The notes: a model not told the origin generated them from the letters alone. A DNA stretch of 64,000 nucleotides from Thuidium tamariscinum (GCA_947034885.2 OX344753.2:186001-250000), one strand, 5' to 3'; counted from the first letter of the stretch, positions 37,794 through 49,937 are shown. A program made the numbers and translations.

Positions 37794-38530
37794 GGGTGAT
37801 TGTAAGAAACACCGGTCCTATTTCTCGTCACAATTGGAGTTTCGTTGTTCTTTTCTGCTGTAACTTTTGAATAAAAATATTAGAGAATATAAAATAATTA
37901 TTGGACCTCTCTAACTTGATGGTTTTTACATCCCTTATTTTTCAAAAATAAAAATAAAAATCATTTTATATTTAAAATTGATTTTTGTTAATTTGTCATA
38001 AATTGAGGTTTAGGGTTTTTTTCTACATTAGGAGTACCCAAATTTAATGATCCAAAATTGAAAATTTCATGGTGCATTTTCATAGTAGGAAATCATATTC
38101 CTACTAAAGGGAATCTAAAAATACATTATTTTATGTCCTCCACATGCGTGCAAACATCACTCCAATTGCATGCAATTTTTGACCACTGACAATGGTGCTA
38201 AGATTATTTTTTTGGATGAAATCTCATCACCATCAACTCTTTCCAAATGGTCAATTTTTAGATTTGAGAAAAAAAGTTTTTCCTATTTTTTACAAATTAA
38301 AATGTAAATATGCCCATTTTCATGAGATTTTCCACTTTTCTAGTTCTCCTACTTAGAGAATTTTCCTAAGCTTTTCCTCCATAGGATACCTTCTTGTTTA
38401 AGGTGTATACATTGTACATATTTTTCATATTTTTTAAGAATTATTTTTCTAATTAAATAGTATTCCTAAAGAAAAAGGGGGTCTATTGCAAAACGCTATG
38501 GAAAATGGACGTTGTTTCTTGAAACGACCC
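37794..38530. mobile_element. 4-bp-TSD DNA transposon, copy 1 (737 bp)
   Basis: The left end GGGTGATTGTAAGAAACACC pairs with the right end ttgtttcttgaaacgaccc. TTCT is duplicated at 37790-37793 and 38531-38534. Interior words (ctacttagagaattttcct, gtgtatacattg) recur in copies 3 and 4. There is no transposase frame. Confidence 0.75.
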
Positions 38531-39017
38531 TTCTAAGTATACTTGTAAGGTAGAAAGTTCATATTAGTCCAAATTGTTGTGAATGTTTTGGAATCATTTA
38601 AGTCCAAGAATTAAATTTAGACTAGCTTTTGCTAATTGGATAAAATCAATTTCGATTGGTCTACTTTTTGACATTTCAAAGCCATTCTTAGAAACACCGA
38701 AGATATTTGTTAGATGTTGCACCTATGTGCTTATATGATTATTTTGAACCACTTCATATTTTAAACATTTTCATTTGAAATAAATCAAGACTGAATTTGA
38801 CTACTACTGATTTGGTGAAAAAATTTGAGAATAGATATTTCTTTACAATTTTTAAAAAAATAGACAATACAATATTACTATGAAATTGAATATAGCAAAA
38901 ATTCAAAAACATAGGTGTACTAAGGTAGCCTTCAAGAAAACTTCAAATTCACTTTAATTTACTTTCACTTCTCTTATGTAATTAAAATCAAATTTAAAAA
39001 TAAAAGTAGGGTTTGGG
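38531..39017. other. AT-rich spacer; nothing recognised
   Basis: No gene or structured repeat was seen between transposon copy 1 and the duplicated exon segment. Confidence 0.4.
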
Positions 39018-39800
39018 GTCGAAAATAGCACCGATGCGACTGCTACATGCAATTCTGTTGCAGTATCCCCCACAATGGAGTAACTTAATGTAAGGGAGAA
39101 AAACAAGCAAATCAAAGATTGCAAGGCAATCAAATCTCACCAATGATAGCTAGCAGTCGAAGATCAATACATGAGGAGACGAGGAGACGACGTTGTCTGA
39201 AACTGAATGCCTCCATATCTGTCAATGCCGGGAATGATATTGGTTCCGTCCAGACTTTCGAGCTGCAATCAGGATTGATAGCTTAGCATCAAAAAATTGA
39301 GAAAGAAGAACCAAATCAAATGACCTTGCCTGGCAATGCATCATAACATTCAGGAGCACCCTGTCACACTCCCTCCTAGCAGATGAAATGGTGTGGAATA
39401 TCTCACACCATTCCATCTAGCACCAATGGTATTCCACATCATTTAGTAACTAAAGTTGAAACTCCAAGAAATGTCAGATGAAATTAGGTGATGGAGAATT
39501 CACCAAGGGAAAGGCAGTCCTTCCATGGGCTACTGAATGTTATGATGCCCACATCCATCTCCCCGACGATATAAAAAAAAGGAAAGGAAAAAGACCTAAA
39601 GGCTACATTTGTGGACTAATCACGCGGAACAGAGTGAACGTATAAATTGAAATGCCTCTTGCACGATCCATCTTGGAAATATTAAAATTTGAAAAACCAA
39701 GCGCTCTTCAAGAACTATAAATGCAGCAGGGTATAGGATATTAGAAACAAAAAATTTTGTACAATAATTAAGCTGTAACATTCACAATTTTCACTTTTTT
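39018..39800 (-). pseudogene. Duplicated exon-2 segment of the THUMPD3-like gene
   Basis: This segment is a high-identity direct-orientation copy of 29998-30560: part of intron 2, exon 2 and part of intron 1 of the methyltransferase gene about 9 kb to the left. In the copied exon an extra acgaggag (8 bp) shifts the frame, and the donor context ctcag/gtatt has become ctcat/gtatt. The copy is a dead fragment. It is split by a 203-bp insertion at 39344-39546. Confidence 0.9.
39344..39546. mobile_element. 203-bp MITE inserted in the duplicated segment
   Basis: Compared with the uninterrupted sequence ggcaatgcatgcccac in the source gene (about 30298-30313), the copy carries an insert bounded by CATAACATTCAG and its complement CTGAATGTTATG, with a 2-bp AT overlap as the only possible duplication. 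A shorter internal stem (gaaatggtgtggaat / attccacatcattt) is present. Confidence 0.8.
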
Positions 39801-41040
39801 TTTTGGTAATAGTCACTGAGAAAAGGGCGGGGTGTTATTATACTTTTGTTCTAAAGTGCATTGATAGGTAATTAGGTATGAAGATTAAGTTGAACAAACT
39901 ACGAGTACAAAGTACAAACTGGATTATAGCAATTGCATTTTAAAAAATTCTATTGAAAGATGTAATCAAAAGTCTTGAAATGCTAAAAGTATTTTAATGT
40001 GATTTAATGTGAATTTGAGAATTTACCTTTAATCTAAATTTTTCACTTGCTCTTGTGATTTCTAAAAGTTTTTATTCAAGATAGAAGAGTTGATGATGTG
40101 AAAGTATTGAATTCACTTCCATACATGTACTTTACTATACTTGCAATGAATGTCGTTCCTAAATTCACTTATTTCACTACTTCACTTGTCTAAAAGAAGC
40201 TAAAGAAAACTTTATAAAGTTTGATCCTACTTCAGTTCAAATTGTCTTCAAAAGAAAGAATATAGGAAGCCAAATTTCATTCTCTAAGAAATGTTCAGTA
40301 GTTATAATTGGTTATGAATCATTTAGGAGATTAGTAGAAATTTTGTTTTTGATGTATACATTTTTCTATAGTCTATAGTCTATACCAAGAATGCAAGATC
40401 CTAGAATTGAAGATGCCAAAAACTAAAAACAAGAAAGCTTCATAGCTTACAATAAAAATATAGGTTTCAAATTAAGAGTGGTTTATTGGAGAAAATAAAA
40501 TATAAGAAACATGCCATTCCAAGACTTAAATTTATACTCTACATTATGTATAGGTTTGAGCCAAAATCAAATAAATGAAGGCTAATTTAGACTTAAAGTT
40601 TACCAAGATATGATTCCATGACAAAAACCATGGCCAAAGTAAACTAGTAAAATACATATACAAATACCATAGCCCAAGATTTAATTCACAAGAAAAGTCA
40701 TAGGTAAATCTTAATTGAAATGAACTAAAGAGAATATTATACTATGAGGTTACTTTAAGAGGAAATATTTGTATAGAAGGGATAGAAGAAGGGCTAAAAA
40801 TAAAAGAAAATAGATTTAATAGGTAACATTTAAACCCTAATATTATCACTAACAATATTTAGAAAAATCATAGCCTTACAAACCAAGTCATAAATTTTTT
40901 AAAGTTATTTATTGGAAAGCCTACCTTACTTTATAGGCTTTAACAAGCATATATACCAAAAGATGGTGGCCCAAATCCACCACTTTTTTATACAAATCAA
41001 AATTTTAAAAATACGCATGATGTAATAAGAATAAACTAAA
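39801..41040. other. AT-rich spacer; nothing recognised
   Basis: No gene is visible. At 41046-41070 a short telomere-like string (gttagggtttaaggtttagg) follows; it is too short to be called an interstitial telomere array. Confidence 0.4.
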
Positions 41041-41284
41041 ATAAAGGTTAGGGTTTAAGGTTTAGGGTTTATGATGCAAATTTAATTAAGTGGAGGACTT
41101 ATTTCTTTTCTATTTTTGTACATTCATTGTCCATTGGATACTTGCAACATTAAATGTCTGCCATGAGAAGAATGGAAGCGAATCTTTCATTCAAAGAATC
41201 CAATGCAGCAAAAGAAGACTTCTGAAATGGTTGTTAAGGCAAACAATAGTTAAGATAATTGGATGGGCATTCAGACAAATGTTT

Positions 41285-41900
41285 GAACGGTCACAATGCG
41301 GTGGACAGGCGGACGATCGGACAACTCAAAAAGGGCGAACAATCAGGCTTTCAGACGGGCGTTCAAACGCGTGAGATGGGGTGGACAATTGGGCTTCCAA
41401 ACATGATTTCAAAAGGAGGTTAGAGAAGCGGATTAGCAAGGGCATGAACTTGTAAGAGTTTGGAAATTGGATGGGCATTTGCATGGCTCCGATGGGGTGG
41501 ACGGGCGGATGGAAGGAAGATCAGATGGTTTTGATCGAGCGGACGGGCAAACGGACAGCTTGGATAGAATGGACGCGCGGACAGGTGAAAGATCGGACAA
41601 CTTTGATGGGGCGGACGGGCGGACGCGCGAATAGGCAAATGGGTAGATGGGCGGTCGGGCGGTCGGGCAAAGAAGCGGACGGCTTAGATGTAGCGGACGC
41701 ACGGATGAGTGGAAGATCAGACAGCTTTGATGGGGTGGTCCGGCAGATGGGCGTTTGGATAGCTCCAATGGTACAAACAAGCGAATGGACATTTGGACAA
41801 CTCTAATAGAGCGGATAGGCGGATGGCTGAAATGGGACGGATATTAGACAATCGAGCTTACAGATAGGCTATCCGACGGGCGGATTGGCATGGGCGTAGA
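41285..41900. repeat. Degenerate GC-rich minisatellite (GGACGGGCGGAC family)
   Basis: Units of the type gat(c/g)ggacaacttt-gatggggcggacgggcggac recur with irregular spacing of about 45-70 bases. GC content is far above the flanks. The proline/serine-rich and Arg/Gly-rich frames on either strand are by-products of the repeat. Confidence 0.85.
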
Positions 41901-42281
41901 GTTGTAAGAATTTAAGCGTTTGGACAAGCTTTCAAATAGATGGGTGGGCACGCAATGAAATAGAAAAAAATTCAGAAATTTAGCAAGCATGTAGGCCTAA
42001 GGTGAATTAACTATTTCACTTGTGTTCCATTGAGCCTCTATAGTCTATTTCTTGTTTAGAATTCTACTCTTATTTTGTAATTTGTTCTTTAATCTTCATG
42101 CTTAATATCAAAGAATGAATTTAGGTAACTACAATTAATGCCTACAAATCCAACAGTATTCTAAGCTAGAGTAGTAAACATGTTTGTAAGTATTCATTGG
42201 AGGTTTTTTGTAATGAAAATACATAAGAACTATTATATATGCTCTATACAATCTAAAATTCCTCCTCACAAAAGTACAAAT

Positions 42282-43030
42282 GGGTGATTGCGAGAAACAC
42301 TTGTCCTACTTCTTGTCCCCTTGACCTCCAACAGGTAGTTTTTTGCTCATAACTTTTTCATCTTTTGCCCTATCAACTTGAAATTTGGAATGAAGGTGCA
42401 CACAAAAATTTTATATATTATTTAATTTTTTCAATGTTTTAAAAATTAGTTTACTATTTTTAAACTGCCCTCGATTGGTTGTCTACCTTAGCCATTTTGG
42501 AGGATTTTAGTCCTATTTTTGACTCAAAAATCCGAATTTGAAGCCACAAATTGGTCAAGTTAGAGGTCTACTAACATTTCAAGGATTGACATTGAGTTTT
42601 TATGAAAATAGTAAAATATCTATTGTCTACATGAGGTCAAAGTGACCTTCCTTTGCACAAACACTACGAAGAGGGAAAAACTTTTTTAGAAGAATTTTTC
42701 ATTAGAATGTGAGCACAATTATGTTTAGAAAAATGGATTCTCTTAAAAATAATTTTTTGATTTTTTTTTAAATTATTAAAAATAGAAAGGTCTACAGATC
42801 CTTTTTCTGCTATTTTCTGCTCCATGTGGCCTGTGAAGTACTTGTAGTAGTCTATAGTACTGTATAGTACTAAATTGACGGCCCAGATCTACAGGCGCGC
42901 AAAATCGACGGTTGAGATTTGTATGCGCGTGTCAGACGTGCTGTACTATCAAGATCGTGTAGTACTGCCAGTACTATGTCTAAAAACAACGTTTTGAACC
43001 AAAAATGTGAAGTGTTTCTTGCAATCACCC
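42282..43030. mobile_element. 4-bp-TSD DNA transposon, copy 2 (749 bp)
   Basis: The left end GGGTGATTGCGAGAAACACT pairs with the right end gtgtttcttgcaatcaccc. AAAT is duplicated at 42278-42281 and 43031-43034. Near the right end is a cluster of tagtact words and a GC-rich core (42890-42960). Confidence 0.8.
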
Positions 43031-44330
43031 AAATGTATAGGGGCATTGGACACTTTTAGAGTTTTTTTGCAATTCTTTCATCGTTTTAACTTTTAATCCA
43101 AACATATATAAAATTAAAGTTCACTTGTCTAATTTCATATGTAAATATGCTCTATTATGATGCATTGCATCTATTGAAAAATTTTACAAAAAAACTTGAA
43201 TAGAAGAATCAAGGATGCTGGGAGATTTATTCAATTGCAACTAATGTGACTAATGCCCCTTAACAGCATTAGTTACATTCATCACAATTTCGTAAATTAG
43301 CCACAACTTTTGAATAAGCAACTAAAATTTTCTAAATTTTTTTTACGTGCTTGGCATTAAATATAACACCTATTTGCAAAGTTCTGAAAGCATATGACAC
43401 TTTTAGAATTTTGTGCAATTATTTGATGGTTTTCACTTACAACCCAAAAATAAATAAAATTCGAGGTCACTTGTCCAACTTCAAATGTCAATATGCTCCA
43501 TTAGGATGCATTGAAAGTATTTGGGGATTTTCAGAGAAAATTGAAATAGAAAAGGCTAGGAATTTGGGAGATATGTTCAATTGTGACTAATGTGACTAAT
43601 GCCCTTTGGGGCATTAGTTACATTAGTCACAATTTAGTAAAATGGCCACAACTTTTGCATGGGCAACTAAAATTTTCTAAGTTTTTTTATACATGATTGG
43701 CATGATTTGGGACACCTACTTGCAAATTTTCAAAAGCAAAGGAGACTTTTAGAATTTTGTGCAATTTTTTGATGGTTTTCACTTACAACCCAAAAAGAAA
43801 TAAAATTCGAGGTCACTTGTCCAACTTCAAATGTCAATATGCTTCATTAGGATGCATTGGAAGTATTTGGAGATTTTCAAAAAAATTGAAATAGAAAAGG
43901 CTAGGAACTTGGGAGATATGTTCAATTGTGACTAATGTGGCTAATGCTCTTTGGGGCATTAGTCACATTAGTCACAATTTAGTAAATTAGCCACAACTTT
44001 TGCATGGGCACCTAAAATTTTCTAAATTTTTTTATACATGCTTGGCATGATTTGGGAAACCTACTTGCAAATTTTCAAAAGCAAAGGACACTTTTAGAAT
44101 TTTGTGCAATTTTTTGATGGTTTTAACTTCTTACTAATAAATAAATAAATAAATAAAGAGTTGATTTGTTTGATTTCATTCATTAGTATGCTTATTTAGG
44201 ATTTTTTTACAATTTTTTTGAATGTCTTATGCATTTTTTGAGATAATGAGGTAGAATTGTGGAAGGTTTGTCAGATTTTAAGTAATGTGAATAATGCTTA
44301 AAAGGGGCATCAATCCCGTCAATTACAATG
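43031..44330. repeat. Tandem array, unit about 345 bp, about 3.5 copies
   Basis: The block gtgactaatgtgactaatgc recurs at about 43240, 43580, 43925 and (diverged) 44285. Intervening words such as acttttagaattttgtgcaa and ttcgaggtcacttgtccaac keep order. Each unit has a palindrome of about 50 bases (gactaatgccctttgg / ggcattagttac). The array starts at the right end of transposon copy 2. A (TAAA)n run lies at about 44135-44157. Confidence 0.85.
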
Positions 44331-44829
44331 TATAATATCTTTGACAATTTCCTAGTCAAGGGATCTACATTATAATATGAGTTTGTTTTTTGATGTTGAA
44401 AATATCCCTTCTTCAAGTTTAATTTATTCATTTTTATGAATTGATTTTTTCAAGTTTTTAAGCATTCTATTCTACTCCGTAAAACACCTTGAAGGCCCAT
44501 CTATCCACCTAGCCTTCTAGCCTTTGCCTTTGAATCATATGTCTCCTACAATGAACATCCATCTACTTATTTATTCGGTTACCGACCGACCGTCCGCGAG
44601 ACACCGAATGGCGTCCGCCGTCACCCGCTACGTTTGTTGCGTCTGGACATCTGTGGGTGCTTCATTCCCACCCTTGGAATTAAGCGATCACAACCAGGCT
44701 TTTGTTTACAAAACTACTCCTACAGGTGTCTAAGCGTCAAACCCACTGTGCCTTCCAAGCAATGGATCTTTTGCTACTCTAATTATTCTAACGCATGAGT
44801 TGGTTATTTCTAACTCCCCTAGGTGGGTA
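44331..44829. other. Mixed-composition spacer; no gene recognised
   Basis: The part at 44570-44660 is GC-rich (gaccgaccgtccgcgag), but no family motif was seen. Confidence 0.35.
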
Positions 44830-45330
44830 CTTGCTTCGTTCCCTTGTCCTACTCCTAGTTGCTTCCTTACTTCATATGTTTCGTTCTCTTGTCCTATTCT
44901 ACGTATTTGCTTTAGACTGCTCTATGTATTCGTATTCCTTCACTCTATTCTACGTCTTGGTATTTATCTTGGCCTACTCTATGTATTTTCTTTAATCTAC
45001 TCTATGTATTCGTTTTGATTTACGTATTTGTCTTCACTTCATTCTACTCTTTGTATATGTATTTGTCTTAGTCTAGTCTATGTCTTCTTCTACTTTGTGT
45101 ATTGGTATTCTTCTACCCTATGTATTCTTCTACTCCACGTATTTGTATTTGTCTTAGTCTAATCTACGTCTTCTTCTACTCTATGTATTTGTACTCTTCT
45201 ACTCTATGTATTCTTCTACTCTACGTATTTGTGTTTGTCTTAGTCTAATCTACGTCTTCTTCTACTCTATGTATTTGTACTCTTCTACTCTATGTATTCT
45301 TCTACTTGATGTATTTTCCTACTCTATGTT
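44830..45330. repeat. Pyrimidine-rich minisatellite, about 87-bp higher-order unit
   Basis: The array is built from ctactctatgtatt and cttagtctaatctacgtc words. Two nearly identical 87-base units start at 45151 and 45238. The plus strand is strongly C+T biased. Confidence 0.85.
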
Positions 45331-45615
45331 CGGGTATTCGTTATTTTCCTTCTCTTTATGGTTGTCTTCCTATTCGTGATTGCTAATCACCGGACCCTAA
45401 TCTTACTTGGGATGTCAACCTTTTCACTAACTAGTTTCTTTTTGCATCAATTAATTCCAATCAAAGGAAGGTTTAGAGGCCCACCTCCGTTCTGTGCATC
45501 CGGTCCTCTTCACTCCACGCCACGTCCATCATTGCCATGTCTTGGCCCCGGCTCTTTTAATTATCCCCTTCCGGGTGTTTCTTACAAGTAGGTCTCTTTT
45601 TTGCAACTACTTCCT

Positions 45616-45770
45616 AGCTCAACTAATTTCTATACTATCCTCTAAACCAACTAATTTCTATACTCTCCCCTAAACCAACTAATTTCTAAAATCTCCCCTA
45701 AACCAACTAATTTCTATACTCTCCCCTAAACCAACTAATTTCTATACTCTCCCCTAAACCAACTAGTTCC
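45616..45770. repeat. 28-bp tandem repeat, about 5.5 copies
   Basis: The unit aactaatttctatactctcc plus cctaaacc is read five to six times head to tail with single-base changes. Confidence 0.9.
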
Positions 45771-48168
45771 TACTGATTTTTTTTACCCAAGGACCCTGGC
45801 CCCCCCGAACCCCCTGGCTGGCTATGGTACCCGACTGGGTGGATGGCTGCGGGCTTTGGCTAGCTGGTCCAGCGCTGGAGCTTGGCCAAAACTTTGGATT
45901 TTTGCTTTTCAAGTGGAAACTAGGAACTTTCTAACCAAAAACAATTGATGTGGCCCAAGGGTTTTATCCCAATGGATGTTGGATGCTAAACGTTGACTTA
46001 GTGCCAACCGTGTTGGACACATAACATTGATTCTAACTCAAGGGAAAGGTTATTTGACACCCCGCTAAGACTTAGGGGGTTCAAAGCTTCGCCGTGAGAG
46101 TGAGGCGTTTTGACACGTGGCTAAGACCTTTAGTCTTCTAGGAAGGGTGGAGGTTCATAGCTTCGCTGTCCCCTATGGGACTAAATTAACCCCGTGACTA
46201 AGAGAAGAGGGAGAAGAGATAGGTACAAATTGCAAACATACTCTCTAAGTCACCTCCCAAGTCACCCCTCGGTTCCTCACAAGTCTCTCCCACAACACCT
46301 CTCAATAGTGGCACAATACAAGAGTAAATCAAGCTTAGATTGCATAAAATTCCACCAACTTCAGGGGGTCTCAAGTCCCCAAGCACAAACCACACTTACC
46401 AAAGGGTGTAAAAACCCCAAAAGACCATCAAAGGCTTCCTTGGCATTAAAAGCCAAAGGAAATCCGACATAACCCGGGTCCAATAGTCCTCCTCCCTTAA
46501 ATGGGTAGGAGTGAGAAAAAAAAAAGAATGAGAGGAGAATGCCGCCCCTTTTATACTCAAAAGGGAGCAACACCCCCCCCCTAAATCTACTAAGAATAAC
46601 TAGATGAGGGAATTTAGGAGGTCCGTACATGTTTACCCATCCCAAATCTAATTATCCACCTAAAATCTACACAATTTGAATTGAGAAATTCAAATCTTAC
46701 CTAACCTTACAAGAACTTGCAAAACCACCTAATTTACCTTCCCCAAAATCTACAAGTTCTCACATGGGAGAAGTTCCCATGTGTTCCCACCTACTTAATT
46801 TGAAATTACGTACACCAAGCACTTGGAGCCACCTCCACTAACTTTTTGAGGTGGTACTTGCTCCCACATGTGCCCAAAGTTCCCCATGCGTTCCCTACAC
46901 GTTCCCCACGGCCATTGGGGCCCAAACTCCCCAAAAAAGCATTGGGGGGCCTTAAACCCCCATTTCTCTTTCGTGTGCTGTCCCCAAAAGGCTAACTTTT
47001 GGAGTTTAGCTCCGTATGGCAAATGGATTGCACCATTGGGTCCGGAAGGCCATAATTAGTCTTTCAGGAACCCCATAACCCGTAAACTATGTCCAAATTC
47101 TCAAGGAATCTTGGTGTAAGCTGGGGTCAAAGTTGGGATCAATTCCCAACTTTTGGAGTTTGGCAATTTTGGACTCCAAACCTTCACCAATCTCCTAAGT
47201 AGATGGAAGAAGGGGGTAGGAATAGACCCAAGATAGGCTTTGTTCTGATGTTGTATGGCCCCGGTACGCTAGTCAACTATAGCTTCCGTCATTTAATTTG
47301 TCAGTTGGGGAGGAATGTCGCCGATTCGGGATCTTCCAACTATCGATTTGTCTTAAAACTTGGGGAAACGCTCCATTGGTGTGAGACCGCCTCGCCGAAT
47401 TTTTAGTGGGATTTTACCGCACTTTGGGATATTCTTTCGAATTCCCACCCAAAGTCCACCGCGGTTGACCGTCTGGGAAAATATCCAACCAATGTCGGAA
47501 AATTCCCAAACTTTAGAGGGGACCACCTATGGGATCCCCCCCCTTGGATGCAAATCTACATCCCCACTGTATGCTCCTAGAATTAGGAAATCGCCCGGTA
47601 CCTACATTTCAAGGTTAGTATTTCGTCCGTATTCTCTTCGATGCTATGGGGAGTGGGGGATTCCTCCTAGATCCCCCTATGAGGACTTCCTAGCCTAGAC
47701 AGGACCTTTTTAGGCTTCTTACCCTAATCCTGCACATCTCGATTAGTTTGGCGTCTATTTAGCTAAGACAAGGCCTGTTTTGGATGTAAACCATCCTAAA
47801 TCCTACCTAGTGACCAAATGGCACACTGGTATGTGTAATGCCAATACCGGTTTAATGCCCTTTTGTGGGTTTTATAAGCCTAATTACGCCTTAGTTTATG
47901 TAGGAATTCGAAAAAAGAGCCCATGAGTCCTCGGTGACGAATCGGGGACTCACAACATCCGGACGTCTAGATTTTGGACATGATTTTGCTCCGGACGTAG
48001 CAATTTGTCAACCCTAATGTGGAGTTCACTTACTCTGAGATGCCACTAATGTATTACTGTGAGGTCGACCCTACCATCTTCATCCATGCGACTTTCCTTG
48101 AAGACTCTTTGCGTGAATGTGTGGTGAAGTGAAATACTTATTTGCTAGGTAATTTTATTCTAATATTC
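45771..48168. other. GC-richer block of unknown nature
   Basis: Composition (cccc/gggg runs, about 45-50% GC by eye) differs from the AT-rich surroundings and suggests inserted DNA, perhaps a non-autonomous retroelement. Frames such as 46194-46472 and 47203-47698 show no recognisable domain, and no LTR pair was found. Confidence 0.4.
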
Positions 48169-48272
48169 TAATGTAGTAACTTGTGTTTTTATGTCAACAA
48201 TGATGTCCGCCATAACATCAAGATGTTATGGCGGACATCATTGTTGACATAAAAACACAAGTTACTACATTA
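48169..48272. repeat. Perfect 104-bp palindrome (50-bp arms)
   Basis: Two 50-base arms (taatgtagtaacttgtgttt... and exact complement) are separated by a 4-base loop. The sequence runs on at the right into gatgtcacctaaaat...gtttcttatagtg, ending at 48318. This is the right end of a CACTA-like element; the left end is missing. Confidence 0.9.
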
Positions 48273-48318
48273 GATGTCACCTAAAATCCGTCATCTAAAA
48301 CATGAGTTTCTTATAGTG
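48273..48318. mobile_element. Right terminus of a truncated CACTA-like element
   Basis: The sequence gtcacctaaaatccgtcatc...tttcttatagtg matches the right end of the intact element at 60295-60529 (gtcacctaaaat...ttcttatagttg). Confidence 0.65.
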
Positions 48319-48360
48319 TTACCTATTCATTTTTGTTGTTTTTACTTATTCAAGTAATAA

Positions 48361-49158
48361 GTGCCTTTGTGTCTTTGCGTTTGTATATGTGTAGATGTAC
48401 GTGTTGAAGACCTTTGTGCCAATCCGTTTCCAATCATACCAATGAATAGTACATTCCAAGACTGGAGTGGTGTTGTTCATGTAGATCTTAAACAAGGGAG
48501 GATCACACGTGTCACACCTGTCTGCAAGCAGGTGGATAATCTTCGACAAGAGTTGTTGAGAAAGGATACGACTTGCGAGGTGTTGGTGGCAGATGTTGTA
48601 GAGGTAGCTGTTGCCAAGATGGAGCTAGGCATTTCGAAAGCCAAAGAGGATGATCATTGGAGACTTAAACAGTTGGAACAAGGTGGTGAGCTTCTTATTG
48701 CCCGAGAAAATATAGAGAAGGAGGAAAAGAGCCGTGTAGAAAGGAAACATCGCGAGAAGAGAGAAGAGCTACTTCAGTGCATATTTCAGTTGGAAACGGA
48801 ACATCAAGAGTTGTAGTCTAAAGTTAATGATCTCACTAAGGAGCTAAAGAACTTGAGAGCTTTTAATAATCAGGTTAAGAGGCGCAAAGCTCTCCAAAGA
48901 TCCAAGAAAAAAAATCAATAGTTTTTTGGGAAAGCGGAGCACAAGACTGAGGAGAAATGGTCTCACTATTACAAAGAGTTCTCTGAGGAAGATTGGACTA
49001 GGATTTTTAATGGAGGAAGACACGGATTAGAGAATAATATTAAAAATCTTCTAATGTATGGCTCTATCCAAGCTAACCAGCTCATCCACGACATGGAGCC
49101 AAAGGATGTCTTGGAGGGCATCATGGCGGACAATGTTGCGTCCGACAGGGAGGCCTAG
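48361..49158 (+). pseudogene. Coiled-coil reading frame with two in-frame TAG stops
   Basis: One frame of 266 codons runs through with TAG at 48814-48816 and 48919-48921 and ends at TAG 49156-49158. The first ATG is at 48442 (MNSTFQDWSGVV); the bases before it may be intron or leader (tgtgtag acceptor-like at 48388-48394). The middle is charged with heptad-like spacing (RENIEKEEKSRVERKHREKR), as in a coiled coil; the end reads EDWTRIFNGG...GSIQANQLIHDMEP. I do not recognise the family. Both internal stops fit CAG to TAG changes (typical of methyl-cytosine deamination), so inactivation looks recent. Confidence 0.6.
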
Positions 49159-49937
49159 TTGTGGATGTACAATTGTTCCTTCACAACCACCCTAGCTTGA
49201 TGTTAAAATGTTCAGCTTGGTAGGTAATATCCAACCAATACAGACTCTTGGTGAGCACCAATGACTATTCTCAAGTGCAGAACACAACCAGTTACTATAT
49301 TCATTGAGGTACAAAATGAAACGAGAGGAGCTCATTACCCTGAAATGTACATTACTATCTACTCGTGAACATGGGGCATGAGGTGAATTTTAGGTAGACC
49401 TCAAATCTACCTCAAACTAGCTTGATAATTCTTTTTGAAAATATATGTATACCAATTTTAGCACAATATTAATTTTAAATTTCATTTTTTTTAAATTAAA
49501 AATTACAAGTGTATTGACGTAGACTTGAAGTAAACCTCAAGTTTATCTCAATACACTTTTACTTCTCTTATATAATTTCAATCAAACCAAAAAATAAAGG
49601 TGAATTGAAATGTAGTTGAAATAAACCAGGGAAATAAACTTCAAGCCTATTTTATCCAAGCTTGAGTTATCTATAAATTTTCTTGTATTTAGTCCCCTTA
49701 ATTTTTTATTAAAAATTTATATTTGGTGGCTTCATTATATATAGGCCAAGTCTATTAATTAAATGTTTTAATGAATTTTTCAAGCTCCAAAACTTAGCCC
49801 AATTTAGAAATAGAATTAACCATCTTAATATTCACTAAGTCTATAGTGCAATTTATTTATCTAAAAAAGCTTTTTTTTTAGGTGATATTTTCATTATTTT
49901 TTATGATTAATTTTGATGAATGTTTAACAAAAGCAAC
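49159..49937. other. AT-rich spacer; nothing recognised
   Basis: No motif-bearing frame or structured repeat was found. Confidence 0.4.

Noticed and set aside
41046-41070. Interstitial telomere repeat
   Set aside because: Only about three TTTAGGG-like units with errors; too short to mean anything.
41420-41806. Pro/Ser-rich and Arg/Gly-rich frames on both strands
   Set aside because: They are produced by the GC-rich tandem repeat; repetitive low-complexity frames on both strands are not evidence of a gene.
44830-45330. Possible CRISPR-like array
   Set aside because: Units are contiguous minisatellite repeats with no unique spacers, and the context is a plant genome.
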